Origin: Lagopus muta | Lineage: Eukaryota > Chordata > Aves > Galliformes > Phasianidae | Assembly (NCBI RefSeq): GCF_023343835.1 | Contig: NC_064435.1 | Location: 77,634,134 to 77,698,133, forward strand | DNA length: 64,000 nt | Direction: 5' to 3' | Shown: positions 26,278 to 37,500 of the stretch, piece after piece | How the letters are laid out: the number at the start of each line of letters is the position of its first letter | Position numbering within the stretch: position 1 is the first letter of the stretch | The notes under the pieces: generated by a model | The model's input: only the letters and a program-made list of their open reading frames with translations | Database searches by the model: none | Told to the model about the DNA's origin: nothing | Made by a program: the position numbers and the translations under genes

Positions 26278-29200
26278 GATAATATGATGATTTTGGAAAA
26301 AATAAAAAATAAAAAATCCTAATGGTCACTAGAAGAGACTCTCAAATGAGCTTTTCATGAATAGAAGGCAAATAACTTCGCTGTTACTAAAGCTGAAATG
26401 TGCATGAGAGATCTATAGAAATACACTTTTTGGGATGATCAGTCGATTAAGCAATCTCATTGTTCAAACACTGCTAAATGCCTTGCAGTTATGAGATTTT
26501 AAACATCAATACTATTTTAAAAAGTCAGTATATTACTTTCTGCTTTGGAAGTTTATTGCAGTCTATCTGCACTGGAATTAGAGGACTCCTGCTGAGCAGT
26601 AAATGCATTGTGACTGAATATCATGAAAGAGATCAAGAAGCTCAATCCAGCTAGTGAGCCTGCTCATCGTAAATGGTTCCTGCACTAGATGGGAAACCTC
26701 TGAACTCTTTGCTGGTGTGTCCAGATGAAGACAGCTATGGAGAAAGGGAGACAGAGCACTGTTTGTCCTGCAAATAGGTGTTACAGAGATTTTACTTAAA
26801 TTAGAAGTGTTCCTGGGAAAGACATGTGGTCCAGCCCCTGGGTTATCACTCAGTGCTAAAAGCAGTTTTATGCGTTTAATTAATTGCTGGTTCACTTAAA
26901 ATTAATAAAATATTTCCCTAGCACTTAGTCAGCTTGCCAGAGGGTATCATTGAATCAACAGACTTGGCTGCATTTTTAATAATTTCATGACCTCTGAAAC
27001 ATCAAACACAAGGTATTGTGGGAGGTAAGATGAGCCCTTCGAGGCCCTCTCAGCTAGTCATTAGGAGAAACACTGGGACTGATTATTTTCTGTGGTACAT
27101 TCATGTAAATAAAGAACAGAGAATTAAAGTGCAAAAAAAGTAATGCAAAAATCTAAATTGGTCTCATCGCTCTTTGAAACAGCATTGACAATTGTTAAAT
27201 ATATTGCAACATTTTCCTTTCTGTTCTCTTTTTTGTTGCCCATCAGTATAGTTACTGCATTGTTTTTTTTTTTCCAGCCCTGTTGTTATAACCTCAGTAA
27301 TTCACAAGAATGGTTCAGAAAGTATGAATGCAGGTAAAGGAGATGGGCAGAGAAGGAAGAATAATCACAGATGAAGGGGAAGCAGAGCTCTGCCTGTGCC
27401 AGCTGAGGGTGAGGTATCTGAAATGCAATTAGTAAACACCAGAAATCTTTTTCTGCCTTTTCTGCTTTTAGACAATTATTTGTTGCTAATGAGAACTGCA
27501 TAGAGAATTCAAATGCAGTTGGAGGGGTGTGTTGAGATTTTAAAAGTCAGATTCACCCTGACAGGAAAAAAAGCTCCAAACAGTACAGAATTCTCTCCTG
27601 AAGAAAATTCTGACAGGAATTTGTTTTCTCTCCACTCTGTGTTCTGGTTTAATACCAGAAGTCGTTTCAAAAAGGAAAATTAAAATGTCGTACTTGACAG
27701 AAAACACCACAGTACTATCAAGATGTTCACTCCCCCCTATTATTTTTTCCTCTAATCTTCAGGAAAATAAACATAATTATATGCAGTACTTCAGTTTGAA
27801 TGGAGAGGCATTTTCCAAGGCAAAATGGTCTGTCAACCTTTCTAACCTAGTTTATTGCTACTGCAAGTGAAAGTGGAACACCTAAAATATGCACTGTCAT
27901 GAAATCAGGCTGATACACTGTTTGTTCCCGAGTGTGATACTCGAGGGTGCATTGTGATATACACAACTAGCACAGAGGACAGGAAGAAATCTGTCAGAGA
28001 AAAGGAGCAAGCAAAATTAGCTGACCTGCTATGTTTCAGCCCTTTTGAGACAGCAGGCTGTATGCTAGCTGGCATTTATTTTTTAGTGGACTAATGTAAT
28101 ATGGTAATGAATGGAGGCTGCTCACTGATGGATGGGATGCACCGCCCCTGCTCAGTGGTATCTCCCTAGTGATTGATAGCTATAGAACAGATCTGAATCA
28201 CTATGAAAAGTCTTGATGGATGCAAAGATTGAGCTCTGCGCCCTTCCAGGGGACAAGTGAGCACATATAGATAACAAAACCCTGGATACTAAACTTTCGG
28301 GGGGACCAGTCAGTCTTCAAGGCTCCAGTGATGCTGTTGATCTCCAGTGCACATTCCGCTATGCACAGGCAGTCCAAATTACTTCAGGTACAAAACTGCA
28401 GAACATGACAGGATCCAAGTCTTCGGGTTGTCTTCCCACACAGATTCTGAGCTTCACACATAAGAAGCATCAAGCTGTCTATTAAATGCCAGAACAGCCT
28501 GATATAGTTTCAGAAACAATTCTACAAAAAGGATGATGCCTGACTGTATTTCTGGGGTTTAAATGTTGGCTCACCTTTCACATTAAAAGCTAAGGATGGA
28601 GTGGAAGCGTATGGTACATGTTTTACTGAACCTCATTTACATTACAGTGGCGTATTTACTAAGCACAAGGCGACAGTCTTTGCTCAGGAGTACAAAGTCT
28701 AAAGAGACAAAGATAAATTACAGTTTGGAACAGAGAAAGAATAAATGACCTAAGTGGTAATAGCCAGTAGCTCCTGTTAATATCAGACTTTCTTTCCCTA
28801 CCCTCCATTAAAAAAAAAAAAAATTGTTAATACAGTAAATGCACTAAGTCCAAACCCTTCAAAACTCCAAGTTACATTGCACTGCATTTATCTCTCTCCT
28901 TCCTCAGCATTTAACTCCCTCTCAGTACAATTTATCCATGAGATAAGATCCTAGGATAGGTAGAGATTTAGCCTGATAGACTTACCTTACAATTCCAAGG
29001 TAGCAAGCACCTTCCATCTATCATGTAAATCCCTGGCAGGTCTCAATACCATTGCTTAGCTCCCACTAAATCTCATAAACATCTGCATTGCTGCCGGTTT
29101 GAATTGCCAAATCCGCCTAAGCAGTGACACCACCCATCAACTCCTAAGCTGCTCAGGATCCTGGCTCAGCCCAAAGCTTCACAAAAGGATTCTCAGAATG

Positions 29201-29897
29201 ACCAGAATATCCTAAAACCTGCCATCTGTCAGTCCAGGCAGCAGAGCTAGGATAGGCCAGCAACTGCATGCAGAGTCTTATTGTACCTGCCTGCAGGTAG
29301 ATGGGAACTAAAGAAGAATAGATAGGGATGGAGCTAAATTAAGTGTCCTAAACAAGGATTGAGACCCTAGTGTGGGGCAGAAACCGGAGATGAGATCTTC
29401 CATATGCCACAGAAGAACTCAAAACAAGCTGTCCTCTTGTAGGGTAGTTCCCCCAGCTGCTCGATTACTTTGCACAAGCAAGGATAGAAGAGTGACTTGA
29501 GGATACCATGAAGCTGCTGACTACCCTAATCACTGGGCAGTGCTTCTCTCTTGTTTAATGAATATTTAATAATAGTCCTGCCTTTCCTCACAGTGGTATC
29601 ATGAGGATAAAATATATTTTAGATTCTTAGGTGCTCAGATACCAGGCAAAGGAAATAATCTAAAGTATAATCAGCTATCCAGCAGGCCTAGAGCATCAGA
29701 GACCAGAGAAAAGGCAGATTTAGAAAGGACTAGAGGTTAATAGGATTATATTTCCATTTGGATCAAGAAAAAAAGAAAGTCTGAAGCAGGAAAAGAAGCA
29801 AGAGAAGTAAGAAAGCACTAAAACATTAAAATAGATCTAAATTGAGGTTTCATTTAGTAATTTGACAGGAACAAAAACTCCAGTGAACAAACAACCA

Positions 29898-29920
29898 CCC
29901 CCCCCCCTTTTTTTTTTTTT
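29898..29920. repeat. C10T13 homopolymer pair
   Basis: Ten C followed directly by thirteen T. Such junctions are prone to replication slippage and to sequencing or assembly error. Confidence 0.9.
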
Positions 29921-31817
29921 AATGTTTTCAAGCTCTACACCATTAGCTGAACTCTTCATTGCCATCTAGTTCAGCTGATAAGTACCTTGTTATGCTTGTG
30001 AGAAAATGTAAGGATTTTAAGAAAATGCCTAACTCTTCAGTACAGCTCAGCAGGCTGAAAGTTCAGAGGGTAGGAAACCATTTACCATGTGAATAAACTG
30101 CAAAATGCCTTTTAAAATTACATTTTTAATTACAGTTGACATTTCAGAGCCTCCTGCTGATGGTATCTCTCCAAAAGGAAAAAAAAGACATAATTTGAGA
30201 CAGAGAAAACACTACAAGAGATTGTAAAACAGTTCACAAGCTACTATGATAGAGGCATTGACTTCACATTGCTACTCATCACAGTGTTTAGACAACACTT
30301 CTCATCCATTAATGAACTTCATCTCATAGAAAATCTTTGAATTAGCAAAGCAGCAGTATTCCTGATTCTGAGAGAATGCAGGAGCAATTTCAAAAGCAGC
30401 TCAGCTCAGCAATTGAATTACTGATTTATTCCACATGTCTGATCCAAGCCTCTGTCCTTTTGTTTCTCCTCTAGTGTTAAGCATGAATCCCTCAGTGCTG
30501 AATACCTTTACCATAAGTGAAAGTTGTTTCACTCGACTTCCCTCGCAGAGCCCCTGTGGTAGGTTGGGTGCTCGGGATATAGAGGAAAGGAAAGAAAGAG
30601 GATACAGAAGTTCTCTGAAGTCCAGTCATTTCAGCATGACAGAGGGCTCAAAGACAGTTATTGCAACTTGAACATAAATTAGAGAATTGCAAAGATAGAC
30701 CAGACTACACAACCTTGAAATAAGAAAAGACTCGTGAATCACCTTTTCCCTTTTGTTCTTTCCTTTCAGCTCTTGTACCAAGCTACAGAAAATTCCAGTC
30801 TCTACCACTCAAAACTTCTGCATTCATTTCTGTTGGCAAGGGCAGGAAATACTTCTATGGAATGGGAACATTTTATCAGCTGTTAGAACTCCTCTTCCCC
30901 ATAAGGAGGACAAGACCTGAGCATTACGTAATTTTCAAATAAAACTCAGCTCTATGTTTTTGTTCCAAGAATCTAACGTCCACTCAACAATCATCTCCCA
31001 CATTGCTTCAACAACAAATCTGGTCTAACTGTCTGCACACTTGCTAGCAAACTAAGTCCTGCTAAACGGTACTCCCAGTCAGTGAAAAAAGCATTGTTAA
31101 ACTGTTAGATCAGTGTCTGGTATACATCTAGCCTCATGCTTTCCTAAATTATGTTCAGTTTTAGTTCAGGAGTTAAGAATGGGTAAAGACCATTTGTAAG
31201 ATGCAGTTCCTAGATAGCTACCTGACTGTGGATAGTAGCAGAATTTCCTTACATAGAAAAAAAATCTTTCTACGTCTGTTGGAGTCATAAATCCCAAACT
31301 TTTGCAGAAATATAACATTTAACAGGGAAGATGTAACTATAAAGCCTATGTCATTGATTTCTTGCATAGAGGCGCCTTCAAACCATAACAAGCCATAAAG
31401 GATACATCATACCTTCCTCCATCCTGTTCAACGCAAAGTAAGCATTCTTTCCACTTAACCATAAAAGAGTCCTCTTAGTACTTCTAATACTAACATTGGC
31501 AGTAGTCAAAACATTCACACTGACAACACGAGATCTTGATCCTCATCATGCTCAGCATTAACAAAAAAACCCACTCTTTTGACACAGTTAAAAGTCAGTT
31601 AAAGTGATTAAACAACATAAATATGAATGGCAAATAGCTGTATAAACTGGCTCTGTTCCCAAATATCTGAAGAAATGTAATCATAACCTCACCACCACCT
31701 ATCTACGAACGAAGGGCCCTATTTATCAGCCCAGTCCTGTGCGCTGCCCCTCCGGGGCCCAGATCAGGGATACATCTAGGAAACAGTCTGATTTGCCACT
31801 CAGATTATCATCCCTTA

Positions 31818-32153
31818 TTGATAGTTCAAGCTGTCAGCAATGAAATCCAAGACAGAAGCCTGAGGATTATCAAAAAGGACTTCAGAGGACTGGGGTGGTT
31901 ATTGGACAGAGTGGGCATAAAGATTGTGTTTTCCTCTATCCTTTCAGTGGCAGGGAAGGATACTGAGAGGAGTAGGAAAATTCATACATACATGGCTGAG
32001 AGCTGGTACAATCACAAGAATTTTGGTTTTTTCTTTGACCACAAGGCAGTTTACTCAGCACCTGGACTGATGTCTGCTGATGGGTCTCGTCTGTCTCAAA
32101 GAGGGAAACAGATCCTTGCCCAGAACTGGCAAGGCTCATTGAGAGGGACTTAA
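31818..32153 (+). pseudogene. CR1 ORF1 remnant, SGNH-type esterase domain C-terminal half
   Basis: A 111-codon open segment that resembles the C-terminal half of the esterase-like (SGNH hydrolase) domain known from ORF1 of CR1-type LINEs. In that family the protein is thought to bind the RNP or membranes and hydrolyse an acyl ester. What is seen: an IKKDFRGLGWLL helix (residues 18-29), the VFSSILSVAG strand-loop (37-46, family pattern VVFSGILPV), NFGFFFDH (68-75, family GFGFFDH) and ADGSRLSQRGK (87-97). The last is the family's D-G-x-H-L-s-x-x-G block with the catalytic Asp at residue 88. The catalytic His position (residue 91) is Arg here, so the enzyme would be dead even if expressed. The N-terminal half with the nucleophile Ser block is missing. 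The start Met is only the first ATG in the fragment. Confidence 0.75.
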
Positions 32154-32215
32154 ATGAGATATGATGGGGAAAGGGGGGTTAAACTACACCTGCTAGAGAT
32201 GAGCCTAGGGGAATA

Positions 32216-33165
32216 ATGATGGGACTGGGTACAAGGCAAGGTGCTCAGCTGAAGTGCATCTACACCAGTGCAGGCAGCATGAGCAACAAACAGGAGGAGC
32301 TGGAAGCCAGCAGGCTAACTATGACTTTGTTGCCATCACAGAAACATGCTGAGATTGCTCCCACAATTGGAGCACTGCAATGGATGGCTATACACCCTTC
32401 AGAAAGGACAGGCAAGGAAGGAGGGGTGGTGATGTGACTCCATGTGTTAGAGAACATTTTGAGGTTGTTGAGCTTGGGGTTAGGAATGAGAAGGTCAAAT
32501 CTCTATGGGTAAGGATCAGAGAGAGTACCAAAGTGGACATCCTGGTGGGGGTCTGTTATAGAATACCTAGCCAGGATGAAGAGACAAACGAGGTGTTCTA
32601 CAAACAGATGGCAGAAGTTGGAAAATCATCAGCCCTTGTTCTCATGGGAGACTTCAATTTCCCTAATACATGCTGAAAACACAATACAGCACACAAGAAG
32701 CAGTCTAAGATTCTAGAATGTATGGAAGATAAACTTCTAACACAGCTGGTAAGAGAGACTACCAGAGAAGGTGCCTTGCCAGACCTGCTGTCTACAGCAG
32801 GTCTGGGTGGAAGTGCAAAGATCAGGAGCTGTCTTGGAAAGAGTGACCGTGAAATGGTAAAGTTCTCTATTCTTGGTGAAGTTAAAAAGAGGGTGCTCCA
32901 AAACTTCTACCTCATATTTCTGGAGGGCAGACTTCGAACTGTTCAGGACATCGGTAGGGAGAACCTCTGGGGATTCAGTCCTGAAGGGTAAAGGGGTCCA
33001 GGAAGGCCGGTCGCTCCTCAAGAACGAAGTCTTAAAGGCAACGGAACAGGCTGTCCCCCTGTCCCACAAAATGTGCTGCGGGAAGGAAGACCATCAGGGA
33101 TGAGCACGGATCTTTTCCTGAGGCTCCAGGAGAAAAAGAATATCTACCTCCTATGTAAGAAGGGA
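32216..33165 (+). pseudogene. CR1 ORF2 remnant, AP-endonuclease-like domain
   Basis: A decayed 5' part of CR1 ORF2, whose endonuclease nicks target DNA to prime reverse transcription. Segments in order: a start block with SMSNKQEELEA near 32277-32310; DFVAITET at 32323-32346, which holds the catalytic Glu, with a TGA at 32350-32352 where the family has Trp; MDGYTPFRKDRQGRRGG from 32380; LWVRIRE; VDILVGVCYRIPSQDEE; and ALVLMGDFN with the Asp and Asn of the GDFN motif (32647-32658). A second Trp-to-stop TGA lies at 32674-32676. The match continues as ECMEDKLLTQLVRETTREGALPDLL and KSDREMVKFSILGEV. A frameshift near 32885 moves it to the next frame (RADFELFRTSVGR, LKGKGVQEGRSLL), and another comes near 33100. 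At least two stops and three frame changes make it a pseudogene. RT is absent downstream. Confidence 0.85.
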
Positions 33166-33169
33166 GGGG

Positions 33170-33378
33170 TGTGAGACAAAGAAAGTCATTATAAACAAAA
33201 AAACTATCAAATAAATAAACAAGCTCAGCAGCTGCTTGCGCAAGGCGTAAACACACACAAGGCACCTGGCTCCTACATGTGACCAAGGTGTTGTTGAGTA
33301 GGTATAAAATGTTGTAAGCACCTACAATAAAAGTCTTTGTTCTGCACCAGCAAGGGAGCTCATGCTTCTCTTGTCACA
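33170..33378 (+). mobile_element. Endogenous-retrovirus LTR-like segment (solo), inside a CR1
   Basis: About 209 bases between two CR1 parts. It begins TGTGA and ends TCACA, a 5-base perfect terminal inverted repeat with the TG...CA ends typical of LTRs. Near its 3' end a TATAAAA box (33303-33309) lies about 22 bases upstream of an AATAAA signal (33326-33331), followed by a T/G-rich stretch. That compact TATA/poly(A) layout with a very short R region is known from alpha/beta-like avian LTRs. No primer-binding site, gag or pol sequence adjoins it, so it would be a solo LTR. I see no direct target-site duplication at the edges (GGAGGGG before, GACAGGC after). I cannot name the family. Alternatively it could be an unrelated insert. 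Confidence 0.5.
33303..33331 (+). promoter_or_regulatory. TATA box and poly(A) signal of the LTR-like segment
   Basis: A TATAAAA motif at 33303-33309 is followed at 33326-33331 by AATAAA. In short retroviral LTRs these mark the U3 promoter and the U3/R poly(A) signal. No transcript evidence can be drawn from sequence alone. Confidence 0.45.
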
Positions 33379-33866
33379 GACAGGCCCTTCACTACAAGAA
33401 GAACATTGAGGCCCTGGATCACATTCAGAAAAGGGCAATGAAGCTGGTGAGGGATCTGGAGCACAGGCCTTATAACGAGCAGCTGTGAGAGCTGGGGTTG
33501 TTCAATCTGGAAAAGAGAAGGATTAGGGGTGACCTTATCACTTTCTACAACTACCTGAAGGGAGGCTGTGGGGAGGTGGAGGTCAGTCTCTTCTCCCATG
33601 TAACTTGAAATAGGACTAGAGGGAATAGCCTCAAATAGCCAGGGAAGATTCAGGTTGGATGTTAGGAAATACTTCTTCTCCAAGAGAGTGGTCAGGCACT
33701 GGAACAGGCTGTCCGAGGAGCTGGTAATCATCAGCCCTGGAGGTGTTCAAGAAATGCTTTGATGTTATATTGAGGAACATAGTGGAAAATATTGGTGATA
33801 GGTGCACAGCTGGTCTGAAAGATCTTGTAGGTCTTTTCCAACCTTGGTGATTCTATGATTCTATTT
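33379..33866 (+). mobile_element. CR1 LINE, RT C-terminus and 3' end
   Basis: A sense CR1 of about 490 bases with a well preserved 3' end. It opens with codons for RPLHYKKNIEALDHIQKRA (frame of 33381) and continues with LVRDLEHRPYNEQL, a stop where Arg is usual, then [19 protein letters not shown] and [13 protein letters not shown]. The later part has GGTTGGATGTTAGG, GGCACTGGAACAGGCTGTCC, CCCTGGAGGTGTTCAAGAAA, TTTGATGTTATATTGAGG and GGTCTTTTCCAACCTTGG, and ends ATTCTATGATTCTA. This is a different 3' subfamily from the copies at 12.0, 20.0 and 38.3 kb, since it has the AAGAAA..TTTGATGTT block in place of GGGGCCCTGAGCAGCC. It is probably the 3' half of the element starting at 31812 after a large internal deletion. 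Confidence 0.95.
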
Positions 33867-34349
33867 CCTCCAAATATAAATAATTAATTTATCTTCAAGG
33901 AGATATAACTGACCTGAAACTCAGAATACAGTATGTCTGATCTGCTAAAAAGTCTCAATTATAATCTTATGCCTCCATCAAAGAACAGCAGCAGTTAAGT
34001 GTGAGAGTACCTCCTGGTAAGCAAACTTCAGATTAACTGTGCCTCCACACTGAGTTCATAAGAGATCTTTCATAGTCAGCTATTTGTGTCAAAGATGAAA
34101 ATCAGATTTTACAGCTTTTCCAGAAATGTACTTATCATTCATTACATCAGTTCAATGTATTAACTGTAGCCTTGTAAGTGACCAATCTCAAAACCTTGAG
34201 TGCTAACAAATCATTTTTACGCTGGTCAGATGAAAAGAAAAACTAAGTCAGAAATTCAAATTTCAAAACAGCATACTTTTAAACGACCTATAATTCAAAT
34301 AGTCTGACAAGATGCCTTTTGACTTTGCAGAAATATTTCCTTTTTTTCC

Positions 34350-34560
34350 ACAGGAAATGTGGCAAATTTCTGGCCAGGCTAAGGTACCAATTCAGGAAAG
34401 CACTGCTATTCGAAAAGGATGTAAGCATATGCTTAACTTGAAGCATGCACTTGAGGCTCTTTGACTTAATGATAGGATCTAAGCACATATTTACATTTAA
34501 GCACATGTCTGAGTGCTTTCCTCCATAGAGACAGATTTAAGCTCGTGCTTCACTGCTTTC
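34350..34560. repeat. Ancient SINE-like or palindromic repeat relic
   Basis: The segment holds repeated AAGCA(T/C)ATG-like units: GTAAGCATATGCTTAAC, GAAGCATGCACTTGAG, CTAAGCACATATTTAC and TTTAAGCACATGTC, followed by GAGTGCTTTCC. The wording CATATGCTTAACTT...AAGCACATG...GAGTGCTTTCC resembles a very old amniote interspersed repeat that I have seen in reptile and bird sequence but cannot name with certainty. Copies of the unit in both orientations give it a partly palindromic character. Confidence 0.45.
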
Positions 34561-37500
34561 ACTGTCTAATTTTCCAAGACAAAGATATAGGTAGAGATAA
34601 AATAGGGTGTTAGAATGGAAGCTGCTTGCCAGGCTAAGTGCATATAGACAATCTCTGCAAAATTAGATGCAAACATAAAGGTGCACAGGTCATTAGTTGG
34701 GTACTGAGGGGGAGAGGGACAATGAGTCTCTGACACTATGGTCCCAGATCACAGAAATTACAAGAGTTGGACCTTGAGCTCAATTAAGAGGTGAAGGAAT
34801 AACTAAAATTGGACTTACAGCCTCCTTGACTGAATCTGAAGTTAAAACAAGAAAGAAAATAATAGTTGGTGTTTCTTTGGATTTGTCTCAAGCCCAGGGC
34901 AGGATGGGCATTAAATGAGGATAAATAGCCTCTGGCTATCAGTGACTGTTTTTTGCTCTGTCTTTGAAAAAGGTGGAAGGTCATGGCAGTGAGACAAGCA
35001 ACAGATAGCGATGCCTGGAAAACACTTTGTTTCATCAGGACTTTAAAATACCCCCAACAGTATGAACTAACATGATCTTTGGGAACACAGCAGAGTTTTG
35101 GTGAAATATAGGATTAACAGCTATTAGAGGTTTCCTATTTTTCAGACTATTTCTTCTCCCCTATTCCCCCCTATTCCCCTTCCCCCCCCCGCCAATATAA
35201 CATACAGAAAATCCACAACACCTTGAATCCAAGTTCTTTCTTCATAAAACCATAACTGTTTTTAATAAATTCTGCATAATTTTTCCTGCACTTTCAATAA
35301 CAATAACTGACTGTAGCTGTTGAGTTCTCCTGGTGAATCAGTGTAATCTAGATAACAGTCTTACTGATGTCTCTCCAGAAATGGTGGGACAACACCACTC
35401 CAGCAGGTAGACACAGATAGTGAGTTACATGCATAAACTACTAACATATAGTCCTATAACTGCTTGTTCAGGCTACATGGGGAATTTAATAAATAAAAAA
35501 GCAAACTTGCTGTATTGACACAACTAATTTTTTTTTTTCTTTGAGACTGAAGCACGTGCAAAAACAACACATGAAATAACCTCAAGTAGCTAAAGTGGAT
35601 AAGAATGAAAACTGCTGAGAAAGGCCAGGAAAGCATGCGTTCTGAACCATCATAACAATTCAGTACAACTGCTATTGGTATTTTTAAGATAGGCTGCAAA
35701 AATGCCTTAGACAACGTTTAAAGTGACTTTCACTGCAGAATTTGAAGCGAAGCATACCAGCATTACTTGTTCCTTACATCTGCGCCCCATCACTCAGATT
35801 AAGAGTAGAAGTGAAATTACTGTTGCTTATGTGCATTGCTTACGTAAAAATACACCAGTACAAAGCAGTCGTCCTCAATGTACCTATTCTGAATACAGAA
35901 GCCAAGCATATTATTTGGAGTGAATTGACTTATTTTTAATACTCAGTATTTTATTTTATTGCTCTGTTTATTGTTTTCAATATTTTCATAGTATATATTC
36001 TGTACGAGACATTTAAACAATTAGTTGTTTTCTATTAGAGATACAGACAGATACAGATATAAAACTGTTGAGATCTCTTAAAGATACGTTTTCATGCCTA
36101 GCATGGTTTCTTAAGTGCAGTCTTGTGTGTATTCAAACTAGAAAGACGTCTCCTCTGAGACCACAGCACAATAGTCCTAAGGCTAGATTCATTAGGGAAC
36201 TCTGCAAAGAGTTGGGAATAATACAAGGAAAAAAATATCGTACCCTATTAAAAAAAAAATTCTTAAAAGGAAAGCATGCTGAGTAATCTCAATTGAAAAG
36301 TTAAACACACTGAGATTTTTTTCTTGTAAATTCTATTGTATAGTTTTTATAGTAGTACATTCAGCTAGTACTAGAGAACATTTGCTTCTGAAAATAGACA
36401 TTTTTGCTACCATGAATCATAGCTGAGCTGCAGGCCAATATCAGTATTTTAGATGAAACAAAAAATCGTGTCATAAATACACAAAATGCCATGAAACAAA
36501 AGTATGTGCTAAAACTAAAATATATAAATCCCATTAAAAATATATATTACATTCCCTTTAAAAACTGTCGTCTTTCATATCCATCAACAAATCAGGCTGA
36601 GATGCAATATGTAGCAATAACTGGCTGGCCTTGACTTAGTACATCACTCAGCCACTTCATGGCTGGATAAAAATAACTTAAGCAGATTATTTTAAAGGAC
36701 AAATAGATCATTAAAATGAACTAGTGATGACTGTTCATCTTTAAGCCATATTTTCATGCTTAATTCGGTGTTCTAAGTTAATTTGAGTTAACAGGGTGGC
36801 ATGCAAAAGACAATCAGTGCAATAATCTTGTGACTACAGCCTCTAAAGGAGGATGCACTTGAGAGACTATATAGCAAGCTATAGCTTAGGAAGAAAAACA
36901 TAGACCTAGTTTAGTGACCTAGCCTGAATTATCCAGGAAATGTGAATACTGGACTTGACAGATCCCTATTTACCTTTATAGCTATGTGCCAAACATGTAT
37001 AGCCTACATTGCTAAGGTTGTGAGAAGAAAACCTTGATTTGTAGATCAGGTGCTAGACAAGACTCTTGGTTAAACTAGCCAACAGGGAAACATCAGAAAC
37101 AAGATCTGACCTTTAATAGCACCCTTTTCCAAGGCTCTGAACTAGAAGTGGTGCATTAGCATGGTGTTGCACTGAAGGAAATGTGCCCTGCTAGGAGGAA
37201 GGTGCATCACCCAGAAGGACAGGCTGCCACTGCACTGGCATCAGATGCTGGTACCAGAACCACATGAGTATCCTTATGTCATGTTAACATGCTTGTTCCT
37301 GTCAGCATTAGCTTTGAAACCTGTACCTTACTCCAGTACACGGATAATGCAAGATCCTGTCTCCAAGCTCCTTAGACAGTTTGCTGTGTGCAGGTGTACA
37401 GGGGAACTAATGAGGCATCTGCCAAGTATAAATTTTTAGGCTTTTTTTCCCCCTACTGCTAAAAGATTAGGTTCAAAAACCCCACAAACCACAAATCGGA

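Larger units (their letters stand above)
24263..31811. other. Long non-coding stretch without CR1
   Basis: About 7.5 kb with no CR1 and no recognisable gene. It contains a T39 tract followed by a C-rich run (26217-26277), A-rich tracts near 25845 and 28809, and a C10T13 run (29898-29920). Possible ancient repeat traces lie at 26100-26160. A small GC-rich patch at 31735-31775 sits just upstream of the CR1 at 31812. Open frames of up to 105 codons have no recognisable domain. Confidence 0.6.
31812..33169 (+). mobile_element. CR1 LINE, long internal segment (ORF1 end to endonuclease)
   Basis: About 1.36 kb of CR1 in sense orientation. It covers the C-terminal part of ORF1 (esterase domain), the ORF1-ORF2 junction and most of the endonuclease domain. 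It is the only copy here that reaches so far 5'. Both reading frames are broken by in-frame stops and frameshifts. The CR1 match ends at about 33165, where the LTR-like segment begins, and resumes at 33379 in the last part of RT. The intervening ~2 kb expected for the rest of ORF2 is absent. Confidence 0.88.

Noticed and set aside
28684..28810. Possible reverse MIR-type segment (AATAAATGACCTAAGTGG)
   Set aside because: Only about 20 bases look similar and the order of blocks is not maintained.
31818..33103. A possible intact host gene at the 31.8-33.1 kb cluster of frames
   Set aside because: All frames match CR1 ORF1 and ORF2 in the expected order and carry stops and frameshifts, so it is a dead LINE and not a host gene.
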